A stretch of 63,640 bases of DNA from Halomonas sp. DQ26W (GCF_003339685.1 NZ_QPKI01000023.1:1-63640), one strand, 5' to 3'. Counted from the first letter of the stretch, positions 26,472 through 35,858 are shown. The notes: generated by a model from the letters alone, not told the origin. Numbers and translations: made by a program.

Positions 26472-26825
26472 TCAACCTTTGGAAAGGCGGAGAGAGTTGG
26501 CGCTGCTGCGGCGATGATAGGGTGTCAGGGTGCGACGGCCCGTGACCCACCAGGGGGTGCTCTGGCCGAATGCCATGCCCAGTATGGCTTTCTGAACCTC
26601 GAAGCCTGTTTCCAGGCTGGCCTCGAGTTTCTCGCTCACCATTCGCTGGTTTTCCTTGATCATCCTAGCGCTGTTGGGGGACTGGGTTTGCCAGAGGCTA
26701 TTGCGCATGGCGATGGTGGAAAGCGAGGTCGACCAGAGTTCGCAGGCCATGACCCCTAGTTTCCAGACATCCATCATCGCTGCGGGGGTCTGAGGCAGGA
26801 AAGGGGATTGGTTAGGGCGATTCAT
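26472..26825 (-). CDS. Hypothetical protein, phasin-like composition
   Basis: The 117-residue product starts MNRPNQSPFLPQTPAAMMDVWKLG and has an amphipathic helical middle (MVSEKLEASLETGFEVQKAIL) before a basic C-terminus (RRSSANSLRLSKG). Length, lack of signal peptide and helical amphipathic character recall phasins or granule-associated proteins, but this is an impression and not a family match. The ATG has AAGAGGC upstream. It is convergent with the frameshifted small gene. Confidence 0.6.
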   Translation of the reverse strand: MNRPNQSPFLPQTPAAMMDVWKLGVMACELWSTSLSTIAMRNSLWQTQSPNSARMIKENQRMVSEKLEASLETGFEVQKAILGMAFGQSTPWWVTGRRTLTPYHRRSSANSLRLSKG

Positions 26826-27048
26826 GGGCTAGCCTCTTCGTCAGGAGTTTGGAGCGTCCGAGCGCCACTTATGCAGTAGTGTGGCCCACTCTATGCTGCA
26901 CTGCAATAAGCTATGCCGCCCTTGCTGCCTCTGGAAAGCATGAGCGAGACTGTCAGGTTCTGTTCCAGGTCATCGCTTTGACCGCTGGCAGTTGCTAGAT
27001 CTTGTCCATGGTGCAGCATCCCGATTGAGCGGTGATGACTTGCTCGGA

Positions 27049-27597
27049 TTAGTAAAGAGGCCCCGGTCGCTCGTCGATCAATGGCCAGGAGGCGTCCTTG
27101 TCCGACAGGACGGTAACGGGAAGGGGCCAGTCGATGGCCAGGCGGGGATCACTGTATCGCAGCCCCCGCTCGGCCTCCGGTCGGTAGGGGGCCGATACCA
27201 GGTAGCTGACTTCGACGTCGTTGCTCAATGTCTGGAAGGCGTGCGCGAAACCCGGCGGCACATAGAGCTGGTGCCGATTGGTGTCGGTCAGTTCGAACGA
27301 GGCATGCTGCAGGTAGGTAGAGGAATCCTCCCGCAGGTCGACGATGACGTCCAGCAGCGCGCCACGAATGCAGCGCACCAGCTTGGCTTCACCATAGGGC
27401 TTCTGCTGGTAGTGCATCCCCCGCAGGGTCCCGCGCTGGGCCGAAAAGGAGGTGTTCTGCTGCGTGAAATCGCCGTGCAGCCCATGAGCTGCAAACTCCT
27501 CCCGGCACATGGAGCGGGCGAAGAAGCCGCGTTGATCACCATGTGGCTCGAGTTCGATCAGCCAGGCGTCATTGAGCGTCGTCTGATGAAAGCGCAT
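27049..27597 (-). CDS. rfbC: dTDP-4-dehydrorhamnose 3,5-epimerase family protein
   Basis: The 182-residue cupin-fold epimerase belongs to the RmlC family. It contains QQNTSFSAQRGTLRGMHYQ with the catalytic His (near residue 62), KLVRCIRGALLDVIVDLR, and YVPPGFAHAFQTLS near 112. RmlC proteins epimerise C3 and C5 of a nucleotide 4-keto-6-deoxyhexose, but rmlA, rmlB and rmlD are not nearby, so the substrate may be a CDP-linked keto sugar made by the adjacent genes. It is the last gene of the cassette. Confidence 0.85.
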   Translation of the reverse strand: MRFHQTTLNDAWLIELEPHGDQRGFFARSMCREEFAAHGLHGDFTQQNTSFSAQRGTLRGMHYQQKPYGEAKLVRCIRGALLDVIVDLREDSSTYLQHASFELTDTNRHQLYVPPGFAHAFQTLSNDVEVSYLVSAPYRPEAERGLRYSDPRLAIDWPLPVTVLSDKDASWPLIDERPGPLY

Positions 27598-27639
27598 CGT
27601 CCATTCTCCAGAAGAGTGTGCAGGTAAGGGCAGTACGGT

Positions 27640-28947
27640 TCAGGCGAACAGGCGCTCCTGCTCGGCATACAGCGTGTCGATCAGGCGGCCCTCGGGCACC
27701 GTGACGTCGGCAAAGGTGAGCGGAGTATCCTTCTCGATGAGTCGATTCACCCGACAGCCAAGTGCCAGTCCGACAGGCAGCAGGTTCTCCTCACGCACCA
27801 CATCCATGTCTTCGGCGACGCCATAGACTTCGAAGCCGCCGAAATCGGTGATCTTTTCGCCAACTGATAGCGCCTTCTTGGCCACGGCGATCACGCCGAC
27901 CCTCGGTCCTGCCCGAGGGGTCAGCACCGGGTCATTGAACAGAACGGCCCGGGCAACGGAAGTCGGCACTTCGAAATGGCAGAGGTGATATGGCGTGCTG
28001 AAGCAGTAATAGGGCCCCTTGCCCAGCTTGTAGAGCTCCAGATAGTGGCGCTTGCGGGGGTGATCGATGGCGCCCAGGACAAAGACGCCCGGCCCCGGGC
28101 GAGCCCCGACAACATAGTCCACCAGCCCCGCCCCGTCCGGGTCCAGGTAGGGTTCGAAGGAGGAGACGGTCTCTTCGATCGGCACCAGCGGGGAGCCGGG
28201 GTTGCCGCCGGAAAAGTCGGGGCCAAGCATGCCCCGGCGCGCGACTCCCATGCCGGTGCCGTTGGCCACGATAGCCTGCTCGAAGGAGATCTTGGTTCCG
28301 TCGGCAAACGAGGCGACCATGGCAGGCTTCTGGCCCCAGCGCTTGGCGAATGCTTCCTGGGTCGCCGGGTTGCGGTAGGGGTCGTGCAGGCCCTTGATGT
28401 TGCCGCAGAGCACCGGCGTCACCCCGAGGCCGGTGACGAATCGGTAGAGGTTCATCTGGACGCCTGGCTGGTCACCGTCGGCAAAGGTATAGATGACGCC
28501 TGCCGCGTCGGCTCTGGCCTTGAGCAAGGGGCCGATGGTGCCATCGAGTTCGGCATTCATCTGTATGACGTGCTTGCCACTTTCCAGCGCGGCCAGTACG
28601 GCATGGGCGGCGAACTCGATCGAACCGGTCACTTCGATGATCACATCCAGGCCATCGGCACGCGCCAGTGCCAGTGCATCCTCGGTGACTACCGGCCACC
28701 CTGAGGAAATACCCGCTTCCAGTTCAGCCTGGGTGTCACAGTGGCGCGCTTCCTGCCCGGCCTGGCGGAAGATACTGTCGGCCGCGTCAGGGTGGCGGTT
28801 GGCGATGGCGCAGAGTCGCATACCCGGTGTCGCGGTGATGATCTGCAGCCCGATGCCGCTGGCCTGGAAGCCCGCCCCGATCATGCCGACGCGGATGGGG
28901 TTGCCCTCGGCCTGTCGCTTGGCCAGGGCGGTATCGACAATAATCAT
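27640..28947 (-). CDS. NAD(P)-dependent oxidoreductase with SAF domain (homoserine dehydrogenase-like)
   Basis: The 435-residue protein has an N-terminal Rossmann fold (RVGMIGAGFQASGIGLQ, residues 19–35), a central catalytic domain and a C-terminal SAF-type domain (KKALSVGEKITDFGGFEVYG). Proteins like this recur in surface-polysaccharide clusters beside RfbF- and RfbC-type enzymes; the reaction is not established to my knowledge. The conserved Asn/Glu regions EVTGSIEF and QMNAELDG match homoserine dehydrogenase-like enzymes. It sits between rfbC and the cytidylyltransferase in one operon. Confidence 0.75.
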   Translation of the reverse strand: MIIVDTALAKRQAEGNPIRVGMIGAGFQASGIGLQIITATPGMRLCAIANRHPDAADSIFRQAGQEARHCDTQAELEAGISSGWPVVTEDALALARADGLDVIIEVTGSIEFAAHAVLAALESGKHVIQMNAELDGTIGPLLKARADAAGVIYTFADGDQPGVQMNLYRFVTGLGVTPVLCGNIKGLHDPYRNPATQEAFAKRWGQKPAMVASFADGTKISFEQAIVANGTGMGVARRGMLGPDFSGGNPGSPLVPIEETVSSFEPYLDPDGAGLVDYVVGARPGPGVFVLGAIDHPRKRHYLELYKLGKGPYYCFSTPYHLCHFEVPTSVARAVLFNDPVLTPRAGPRVGVIAVAKKALSVGEKITDFGGFEVYGVAEDMDVVREENLLPVGLALGCRVNRLIEKDTPLTFADVTVPEGRLIDTLYAEQERLFA

Positions 28948-28953
28948 CGGTGT

Positions 28954-29733
28954 TCAGTCCTTCCATAGTTTCCAGGGGGCATTGCCCTCCGCCCAGGCGG
29001 CTTCCAGCACCATTCGATCCCTCAGCGTATCCATGCTTTGCCAATAACCGCTGTGATGGTAGTAGCCCAGCTTGCCGAGCTTGATCATGCGATCCATGGG
29101 GTCGTTTTCCCAAACGCTCTGGCTGTCGTCGATCAGCTCGAACACCTCGGGTTCGCAGACGAAGAAGCCGCCATTGATCAGCCCCCCGTCCGTGGCGCCC
29201 TTCTCGCGGAAGCCTTCGACGTGACTGGAGTTTTTCTTCAGCCGCAATGCCCCGTAGCGGCCCGGTTGGGTCACGGCGGTCAGCGTGCACCAGTTGTTCG
29301 AGGCGCGGTGGGAGTCGACCAGCGCCGTGATGTCCACATCACTCACGCCATCGCCATAGGTCAGGCAGAAGGGGCCTTCCGATAGCAGATGCTTGGCCTT
29401 CTTGATTCGCCCGCCTGTCATGGCGGCCGCCCCGGTGTCGAGTACGGTCACCTTCCAGTCGTCATTGACGCTCTCCAGCCAGTCGATGGCGCCAGTATTC
29501 AAGTCGATGGTGTAATCGGTACGATTGCCACGATAGTTGAGGAAGTAGTCACGGATGTACTCGACCTTATAGCCCCCCAGGACTACGAACTCCTTGAAGC
29601 CGTGGTGGGCATAGTTTTTCATGATGTGCCAGAGAATCGGTCTGCCGCCCACTTCCACCATTGGCTTGGGGCAGATTGCCGTTTCCTCGCTCAAGCGTGT
29701 TCCGAAGCCTCCCGCCAAGATCGCAACTTTCAT
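28954..29733 (-). CDS. rfbF: Glucose-1-phosphate cytidylyltransferase
   Basis: The 259-residue nucleotidyltransferase makes CDP-glucose from CTP and glucose-1-phosphate. Signature elements are VAILAGGFGTRLSEET (residues 3–18), EVGGRPILWHIMKNYAHHG, TYGDGVSDVD (metal site) and GGFFVCEPEVF. ATG 29733 with GGGAGA upstream was chosen over 29748. CDP-glucose 4,6-dehydratase (rfbG), its usual partner, is not in the window. Confidence 0.92.
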   Translation of the reverse strand: MKVAILAGGFGTRLSEETAICPKPMVEVGGRPILWHIMKNYAHHGFKEFVVLGGYKVEYIRDYFLNYRGNRTDYTIDLNTGAIDWLESVNDDWKVTVLDTGAAAMTGGRIKKAKHLLSEGPFCLTYGDGVSDVDITALVDSHRASNNWCTLTAVTQPGRYGALRLKKNSSHVEGFREKGATDGGLINGGFFVCEPEVFELIDDSQSVWENDPMDRMIKLGKLGYYHHSGYWQSMDTLRDRMVLEAAWAEGNAPWKLWKD

Positions 29734-29796
29734 GTTCAGATCTCCCATTCAGCAACCAACCAAGGGCAAGTCGATGGAGATGCGCTGTCCACCGGC

Positions 29797-30843
29797 TCAG
29801 TTAACCTGCCATTTCAAGTCTTCGCAGAGTCGTCCACCCTCGATATGGCCCTGCAAGACATGCAGGCGCACCAATGACGAGGTTCGAAACTGTGGGTCGG
29901 AGAAATTCATGCGCTGTAGCCCCGCGATCACGCTGGCGATGGATTGCTTTAGCGTGACCCTGGGTTGATGGTCGGGAGCGAGGCGGTTGAACAGGCCGAA
30001 ATCTACCTGGTAGGAGCGGCTGTCAACCGGCGCCTCGGTGTTGATGCTCAAGGTAGTGCCGGGGACCGCGTCGGCAACAGCAGCCGCAATGTCACGCACC
30101 TGATGGTTACGCGTGTCGGAGCCCGCATTGACGCTGACTACACGGCCGCCGTTCAAGGCCGTGCGCTGGACGGCCCAATCGATCGCCCGGGCCATGTCCG
30201 CGACGTCGATCAAGGGTCGCCAGGGGGAGCCATCGCTGAGCACGGTGATGCAACCTTGGCTGAGCGCGCAGGCCACGAAATCGTTGAGAACGAGGTCCAG
30301 TCGTAGCCGGTCCGACATGCCGCATGCCGTGGCGAAGCGAAGGCTGGTAATGACCATGTCGCCACTGATATCGGCAAGGCCCTCTTCAGCTCCGATCTTG
30401 GACTTGGCATAGGCCGTGATGGGCGCCACGGGGTCTGCCTCGGATCTGGCGGATCCTAGAGCCACCCCATAGATACTGCAGCTGGAGGCAAAGACGAGGT
30501 TCTTCACGCCCGCCTTCGAGGCTGCCCGGGCAATACGAACCGTAGCGTCCTGGTTGACCTCGGAGGTGACGGAGGCGAAGCGGCTGCCCATAGGGTCGTT
30601 GGAAATGGCGGCCAGTTGAACCACGGCGGTATAGCCTTCCAGCATGGCCTCCGGAAGAGTGCGTATGTCGCCAATGAACTGCTGCTTCAGGTGCCGCTCG
30701 GGCAAGCATTCGGCCCCGGTCAGGCAGTGGGCAAAATAGGCATTGTCGTAGCCATGGAGGACGGCATCAGGATGGCGTTTGGCCAACTCGCGCACAACCA
30801 TGGGGCCGACATAGCCCATGTTGCCGATAATTAATATTTTCAA
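29797..30843 (-). CDS. NAD-dependent epimerase/dehydratase (extended SDR)
   Basis: The 348-residue extended short-chain dehydrogenase/reductase acts on a nucleotide sugar. It has GNMGYVGPMVV at the dinucleotide-binding loop, SSCSIYG (near residue 122) and the catalytic pair Tyr145/Lys149 in YAKSK. The C-terminal half ends with WRPLIDVADMARA-type sugar-nucleotide-binding sequence. It might supply the dehydratase or reductase step missing from the cassette, since no dedicated rfbG is present. It lies 18 bp after the glycosyltransferase gene on the same strand. Confidence 0.85.
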   Translation of the reverse strand: MKILIIGNMGYVGPMVVRELAKRHPDAVLHGYDNAYFAHCLTGAECLPERHLKQQFIGDIRTLPEAMLEGYTAVVQLAAISNDPMGSRFASVTSEVNQDATVRIARAASKAGVKNLVFASSCSIYGVALGSARSEADPVAPITAYAKSKIGAEEGLADISGDMVITSLRFATACGMSDRLRLDLVLNDFVACALSQGCITVLSDGSPWRPLIDVADMARAIDWAVQRTALNGGRVVSVNAGSDTRNHQVRDIAAAVADAVPGTTLSINTEAPVDSRSYQVDFGLFNRLAPDHQPRVTLKQSIASVIAGLQRMNFSDPQFRTSSLVRLHVLQGHIEGGRLCEDLKWQVN

Positions 30844-30861
30844 GAGAGCCTCCCGGCGATA

Positions 30862-31872
30862 TCAATTTTCTCTTTGAGCCGTATCATGGATAACGATCAA
30901 CGACTTGATAGTAGTGTTTCGTTTATATTCCAGACGATTGATATCGGCCAGTTCAGTGGGGGCATCAGCTGATTCTTGCCCGGGGTAGAAGTTGATGCTC
31001 TCGATCATGCCTTGAAGCACGATGCTGGCCTTCTTGGTCTCGCCCAGCCCGATCAACTTGAAGAAAAGACCTGTGATCTTGAAAAATTCCTGAAGGACGT
31101 AATATTTCTGATAGTGACGATATTTTTTGGCAATGAATATCTTGTTTCGTATGTGGTGTCGATATAATTCAAGCCGCCCCGGGCTGTTGTTCGTCAGTAT
31201 GGAAATGGGGCCGCTTTCCTGGCGCAAATGCGTGACTTGGCTCTTGCCCACCATAAATCCCGGTTTGTCGCGAGTCACACGCATAGTGAACTCTGTGTCC
31301 TCTCCCCAGATGAACATGGCTGAAATGGGAAGCCCGTGTCGTTCCAGGATGGCACGGTGCAAGAGAATCGAGACGAAGGTGGCGCGACGTACCGGTATGA
31401 GTCCATATTCCAATACTTGGGGCCAGCTCTGGTAACCGATTTTGTTGCCCAGTGTGCTAACTGCTGGCGTGTTGGTGACCGAGCCGTTTTCCGTGACCGC
31501 CTTGGATAACAGGAAGGCCCTGTCGATGCCCTTGCCGGCCAGGAGTGCCTCGGCTTCTTCCAGGTGCTGCAGGGCGTCGGGCTGAGGAATGACGTCGTCA
31601 TCCATTACCCAGAGGTACTCGGCTCCTTGTTGGTACGCCAGGCGAAAGCCCGCGTTGAAGCCACCTGATGCACCGATATTACGAGGCAGAGTAAAGATAG
31701 CCAGTCGGGGGTGGTCATCGGCCAGCAGCATCTCGCGGGTGCCATCGGTACTAGCGTTGTCAACGACGATAATGCTGTCGCAGGGTCTTGTCTGTGCATA
31801 GACCGCATCCAGGCACTGTTGGAGAAGTTCTTTTCGATTAAAAGTCAGTATGACAGCGGTCACGTTTTTCAT
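30862..31872 (-). CDS. Family 2 glycosyltransferase (GlfT2/rhamnosyltransferase-like)
   Basis: The 336-residue GT-A enzyme has AVILTFNRKELLQQCLDAV at the N-terminus, VVDNASTDGT, the metal-binding DDD of YLWVMDDDVIP (near residue 95) and the acceptor-base region WGEDTEF near 190. The form resembles galactofuranosyl- and rhamnosyltransferases. No membrane segments are seen. The gene is AT-richer than its neighbours, as glycan clusters acquired by transfer often are. It is the first gene of the leftward cassette 31872 to 27049. Confidence 0.88.
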   Translation of the reverse strand: MKNVTAVILTFNRKELLQQCLDAVYAQTRPCDSIIVVDNASTDGTREMLLADDHPRLAIFTLPRNIGASGGFNAGFRLAYQQGAEYLWVMDDDVIPQPDALQHLEEAEALLAGKGIDRAFLLSKAVTENGSVTNTPAVSTLGNKIGYQSWPQVLEYGLIPVRRATFVSILLHRAILERHGLPISAMFIWGEDTEFTMRVTRDKPGFMVGKSQVTHLRQESGPISILTNNSPGRLELYRHHIRNKIFIAKKYRHYQKYYVLQEFFKITGLFFKLIGLGETKKASIVLQGMIESINFYPGQESADAPTELADINRLEYKRNTTIKSLIVIHDTAQREN

Positions 31873-32407
31873 GGCAATCTTCCCTGCGATTTTTCATGAT
31901 GCCATTTGTAAACCATTTGCACTCTTGGTTTTCCTTTCGGCCAGCCTGAATTATCTATGCCAACATTCCGCGTCGAAATGGCTGGGATAACGATAGTTAT
32001 ATGTAACAAACAGCATTGTCGTTGTCTTTCTGTTGTCTTTCTGTTGTCTTACATATTTCGTGCAGGTTTTTCTGAAAAATCGTACGCTATTGATTATGGA
32101 GAAGAAATGCCTGCTTCATGCCGTTGATGCCTGCACTGATACTGGAACACTAAGTTACATTTGATAAATTATGTCAAGGCCGGCACGGTGTCAATGTAGA
32201 GTCGAGATTTTGAGGCTTTATTGCAGTACCATTTTCTTCATCGCAGCGGCATTAATGGCCCCGTAATATATGATATGTAAATATGCTACTGGTGCTATGG
32301 AGCCTTCGTTGCTCTGGCATGGTTTCAGGCTGGCTGCCTCAGGGGCGACGGGACGGGGTTGCGGGAAGGCAACGCTACCTTCCCGCAACTGTTGAAGGCT
32401 TAACTCT
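31873..32407. other. AT-rich intergenic region upstream of the glycan cassette
   Basis: This 535-bp stretch has no plausible ORF. It is distinctly AT-rich up to about 32290 and contains a short tandem repeat of 11 bp (GTTGTCTTTCT starting at 32021, 32032 and, truncated, 32043). It presumably holds the promoter of the cassette. A 12-bp hairpin at 32358–32389 near the right end belongs to fba. Confidence 0.6.
32358..32389 (-). terminator. Hairpin terminator downstream of fba
   Basis: GTTGCGGGAAGG pairs perfectly with CCTTCCCGCAAC around an 8-nt loop, about 20 bp beyond the fba stop. No U tract is present on the minus strand. Confidence 0.7.
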
Positions 32408-33472
32408 TTACTTTACCTTGGGGACCAGTTCGCCTCGCTCGTAGCGCAGGTACATTTCCTCGAGGTTGATCGGCTTGATCCGGCTGGCGTTGCCGGCGGT
32501 GCCGAAGGCCTCGTAGCGGGCGATACAGACGTCGCGCATGGCGCTGACGGTCTCCTTGAGGAACTTGCGTGGGTCGAACTCGGATGGATTCTTGGCCAGG
32601 AAACGGCGTACCGCACCGGTGGAGGCCAGGCGCAGGTCGGTGTCGATATTGATCTTGCGCACGCCGTGCTTGATACCCTCGACGATCTCCTCCACGGGAA
32701 CGCCGTAGGTCTCGGGGATCTCACCGCCGAACTCGTTGATGATGGCGAGCCACTCCTGGGGCACCGAGGAGGAGCCGTGCATCACCAGGTGAGTATCGGG
32801 GATACGCGCGTGGATCTCCTTGATGCGCTGGATGGACAGAGTATCGCCGGTGGGCGGCTTGGTGAACTTGTAGGCGCCGTGGCTGGTGCCGATGGCAATG
32901 GCCAGGGCATCGACGTGGGTCGCCTTGACGAAGTCGGCGGCTTCCTCGGGGTCGGTGAGCAGTTGTTCCATGTCCAACTTGCCCTCGGCGCCGATGCCAT
33001 CTTCCTCACCAGCCATGCCGGTCTCCAGGCTGCCCAGGCAGCCCAGCTCGCCCTCGACCGAGACGCCGCAGGCATGCGCCATCTCCACGGTACGGCGGGT
33101 GACGTCGACGTTGTAGTCGTAGTCCATCGGCGTCTTGCCGTCCTCGCCGAGCGAGCCATCCATCATCACCGACGAGAAACCCAGCTGAATGGAGCGCTGG
33201 CACACTGCGGGGCTGGTGCCATGGTCCTGGTGCATGACCACCGGTATATGCGGGAATTCTTCGACGGCGGCCAGGATCAGGTGGCGCAGGAAAGGCGCTC
33301 CAGCGTACTTGCGGGCGCCGGCGGAGGCCTGGACGATGACCGGTGAATCGGTCTTGTCGGCGGCTTCCATGATGGCCCGCATCTGCTCGAGGTTGTTGAC
33401 GTTGAAAGCCGGAACGCCGTAGCCGTATTCGGCGGCGTGGTCCAGCATCTGGCGCATGCTGATCAGTGCCAT
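32408..33472 (-). CDS. fba: Class II fructose-1,6-bisphosphate aldolase
   Basis: The 354-residue zinc-dependent aldolase cleaves or forms fructose-1,6-bisphosphate. Metal-binding [11 protein letters not shown] is near residue 80, with the [10 protein letters not shown] loop near 140, [11 protein letters not shown] near 205 and VMHGSSSVP near 240. It belongs to the CbbA-like subgroup used in glycolysis and gluconeogenesis. The ATG at 33472 is chosen in place of the 8-residue longer start. It is the last gene of epd–pgk–fba; a class I aldolase is encoded 2.7 kb away on the other strand. Confidence 0.95.
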   Translation of the reverse strand: MALISMRQMLDHAAEYGYGVPAFNVNNLEQMRAIMEAADKTDSPVIVQASAGARKYAGAPFLRHLILAAVEEFPHIPVVMHQDHGTSPAVCQRSIQLGFSSVMMDGSLGEDGKTPMDYDYNVDVTRRTVEMAHACGVSVEGELGCLGSLETGMAGEEDGIGAEGKLDMEQLLTDPEEAADFVKATHVDALAIAIGTSHGAYKFTKPPTGDTLSIQRIKEIHARIPDTHLVMHGSSSVPQEWLAIINEFGGEIPETYGVPVEEIVEGIKHGVRKINIDTDLRLASTGAVRRFLAKNPSEFDPRKFLKETVSAMRDVCIARYEAFGTAGNASRIKPINLEEMYLRYERGELVPKVK

Positions 33473-33525
33473 GAAATTACCTGCCTCTGTGTGCAATCTG
33501 TCTATGCAATCAGTCTGTGCAATGA

Positions 33526-33547
33526 CGGCGCGGCCGTGGCCGCGCCG
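33526..33547. other. GC palindrome between pgk and fba
   Basis: CGGCGCGGCC is followed by GT and its reverse complement GGCCGCGCCG, giving a strong hairpin in the pgk–fba spacer. Next to it, GCAAT-containing near-repeats of 13–14 bp recur three times (about 33493–33522). The hairpin may adjust relative expression of pgk and fba. Confidence 0.45.
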
Positions 33548-33572
33548 ATTAAGGTGCCGGGGGTGAGTCGTC

Positions 33573-34739
33573 TCAGCGTTCGGCGGCGTCTTCCAGGGCC
33601 TTCACCGCCGGCAGGGTCTTGCCTTCCACGTATTCGAGGAAGGCTCCGCCACCGGTGGAGATATAGGAGACGCGATCGCTGATGCCGTACTTGTCGATGG
33701 CGGCGAGGGTATCGCCGCCACCGGCGATGGAGAAGCCGTTGCTCTCGGCGATGGCGCGCGACAGCGCTTCGGTGCCGTGGCCGAACTGGTCGATCTCGAA
33801 CACGCCGACGGGGCCGTTCCACAGGATGGTGCCGGCGTCCTTGAGCAGTCCGGCCAGGCGGCCGGCGGTGTCGGGGCCGATGTCGAGGATCATCTCGTCG
33901 TCACCCACCTGGTCCACGGGCTTGACCACGGCCTCGGCCGATTCGGAAAACTCGGTCGCGACGACCACATCGGTGGGCAGCGGGATCTCCACCCGTGACA
34001 TCAGCTCCTTGGCTTGGCCGACCAGGTCGGCTTCATGCAGCGACTTGCCGACATTGTAACCGGCCGCCGCAATGAAGGTATTGGCGATACCGCCACCGAC
34101 GATCAGCTGGTCGCATTTCTCGGAGAGCGCGTTGAGCACGTCGAGCTTGGTGGAGACCTTGGAGCCACCGACGATGGCAACCATGGGGCGCTTCGGCGTG
34201 GCCAGCGCCTTCTCCAGGGCGTCGAGTTCGGCGGCCAGCAGCGGGCCGGCGCAGGCCTGTGGTGCGAAGCGGGCCACGCCATGGGTGGAGGCTTGGGCGC
34301 GGTGGGCGGTACCGAAGGCGTCCATGACGAAGATATCGCACAGCTCGGCGTACTGCCGGGAGAGGCTTTCGTCGTCGCCTTTCTCACCGGCATTGAAGCG
34401 TACGTTCTCGAGCAGGACCACCTCGCCGTCGGCCAGATCCAGCGAGGCGTCCAGATACCCCTTGATCAGGGTGACCGGGCGACCGAGCAGTTGCCCCAGG
34501 TGCTCGGCCACCGGGGCCAGCGAGAACTCCTCGGCCGGCTCGCCTTCGGTGGGGCGGCCCAGGTGGCTCATCAGCATCACCTTGGCGCCGGCGTCCCTGG
34601 CGGCCTCGATGGTCGGCAGGCAGGCGCGCAGACGGGCGTCGCTGCTCACCTTGCCGTGCTTGACGGGTACGTTCAGGTCCTCGCGAATCAGCACGCGCTG
34701 TCCGGAGAGGTCGAGGTCGGTCATCTTGAGCACGTTCAT
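33573..34739 (-). CDS. pgk: Phosphoglycerate kinase
   Basis: The 388-residue kinase transfers phosphate between 1,3-bisphosphoglycerate and ADP. Visible motifs are [16 protein letters not shown] at the N-terminus, [13 protein letters not shown] near 56, [13 protein letters not shown] near 190, and WNGPVGVFE and the GGGDT loop in the C-terminal nucleotide domain. ATG 34739 is chosen because GAGGAAG lies upstream; the earlier ATGs all fall inside a 14-bp minisatellite that separates pgk from epd. Confidence 0.97.
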   Translation of the reverse strand: MNVLKMTDLDLSGQRVLIREDLNVPVKHGKVSSDARLRACLPTIEAARDAGAKVMLMSHLGRPTEGEPAEEFSLAPVAEHLGQLLGRPVTLIKGYLDASLDLADGEVVLLENVRFNAGEKGDDESLSRQYAELCDIFVMDAFGTAHRAQASTHGVARFAPQACAGPLLAAELDALEKALATPKRPMVAIVGGSKVSTKLDVLNALSEKCDQLIVGGGIANTFIAAAGYNVGKSLHEADLVGQAKELMSRVEIPLPTDVVVATEFSESAEAVVKPVDQVGDDEMILDIGPDTAGRLAGLLKDAGTILWNGPVGVFEIDQFGHGTEALSRAIAESNGFSIAGGGDTLAAIDKYGISDRVSYISTGGGAFLEYVEGKTLPAVKALEDAAER

Positions 34740-34771
34740 CGGGGCGTCTTCCTCATCTTGCGAAACCGAAG

Positions 34772-34837
34772 CAGGGTCATCGAAACAGGGCCATCGAAAC
34801 AGGGCCATCGAAACAGAGTCATCGAAACAGAGTCATA
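34772..34837. repeat. 14-bp minisatellite at the epd–pgk junction
   Basis: Four full units of 14 bp (CAGGGTCATCGAAA, CAGGGCCATCGAAA twice, CAGAGTCATCGAAA) and a partial fifth (CAGAGTCATA) fill most of the epd–pgk spacer; the last one contains the epd stop codon. On the coding strand each unit carries an ATG, in shifting frames since 14 is not a multiple of three. Confidence 0.93.
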
Positions 34838-35858
34838 GGGTGTCCGTGGGCATGGTCGCGAGCCGCTGGCTCACGTCGAGCATGCGGTTGGCAAAGCCCC
34901 ATTCGTTGTCGAACCAGCACAGCAGCTTGATCAGGCGACCGCCCGCCACCCGGGTCTGAGTGGCGTCCACGATACCCGAGCGGGGGTCGTGGTTGAAGTC
35001 GCTGGAGGCCATGGGCTCCTCGGTATAGCCCAGCAGCCCGGCCAAGTGGTCCTGGCAGGCGTGGCGCAGCAGGGCGTTGACCTGGGCGGCCGAGGTGTCG
35101 CGGCGGACGCAGATCGACAGGTCCATGGCCGAGACGTTGATGGTCGGTACGCGCATGTGCAGACACTCGAAGCGGCCGGCCAGGTGCGGCATCAAGCGGT
35201 TGATGCCGCGCGCCAGGCTGGTGTCCACCGGGACGATGGAGTGCATCGCCGAGCGGGTCAGGCGCAGGTCGGTCTGGTGATAGGCGTCGATCACCGGCTG
35301 GTCGTTCATGGCCGAGTGCACGGTGGTGGTCACACCGTGCTCGATGCCCAGTGCCTCATCGAGCACGGTGAGTACCGGTATCAGGCAATTGGTGGTGCAT
35401 GAGGCGGCGGAGACGATGCGGTGGTGCGGTGACAGGGCGGCGTCGTTGATACCGCAGACGATGGTGGCATCCACGTCGCTCTCCGCCGGCTGGGAAAAGA
35501 GCAGGCGGCCGGCGCCGGCGGCAAGGTGGCGCTCTGCCGTGGCGCGATCCTTGAAGCTGCCCGAACACTCCAGCACCAGGTCGATGCCCAGGGCGTCCCA
35601 GGGCAGCCGTGACGGATCGGCTTCCGAGAGAATTCGTATCGGGCGTCCGTTGACCACGAGCCGGCCGTTTTCCGCCTTGACGCTGCCGGGGAAGCGGCCG
35701 TGGGTGGTGTCGTAGCGGGTCAGGTAGGCGATGGTGTCCAGGTCGGACAGTTCGTTGATCGCTACGACTTCCAGTTCGGGAGCATGGCGCTCTTCCAGGG
35801 CGCGCAGCACGCACTGGCCGATACGACCGTAACCGTTGATGGCGATACGATGGGCCAT
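34833..35858 (-). CDS. epd: D-erythrose-4-phosphate dehydrogenase
   Basis: The 341-residue member of the GAPDH family most resembles Epd, which oxidises erythrose-4-phosphate to 4-phosphoerythronate on the way to pyridoxal phosphate. IAINGYGRIGQCVLRAL is the NAD-binding loop; the catalytic Cys is 154 in AASCTTNC. TVHSAMNDQPVIDAYH and SSDFNHDPRSGIVD match Epd rather than GapA. A role as the operon's glycolytic GAPDH cannot be excluded from sequence. ATG 35858 is the family start. It heads the epd–pgk–fba operon on the minus strand. Confidence 0.85.
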   Translation of the reverse strand: MAHRIAINGYGRIGQCVLRALEERHAPELEVVAINELSDLDTIAYLTRYDTTHGRFPGSVKAENGRLVVNGRPIRILSEADPSRLPWDALGIDLVLECSGSFKDRATAERHLAAGAGRLLFSQPAESDVDATIVCGINDAALSPHHRIVSAASCTTNCLIPVLTVLDEALGIEHGVTTTVHSAMNDQPVIDAYHQTDLRLTRSAMHSIVPVDTSLARGINRLMPHLAGRFECLHMRVPTINVSAMDLSICVRRDTSAAQVNALLRHACQDHLAGLLGYTEEPMASSDFNHDPRSGIVDATQTRVAGGRLIKLLCWFDNEWGFANRMLDVSQRLATMPTDTL

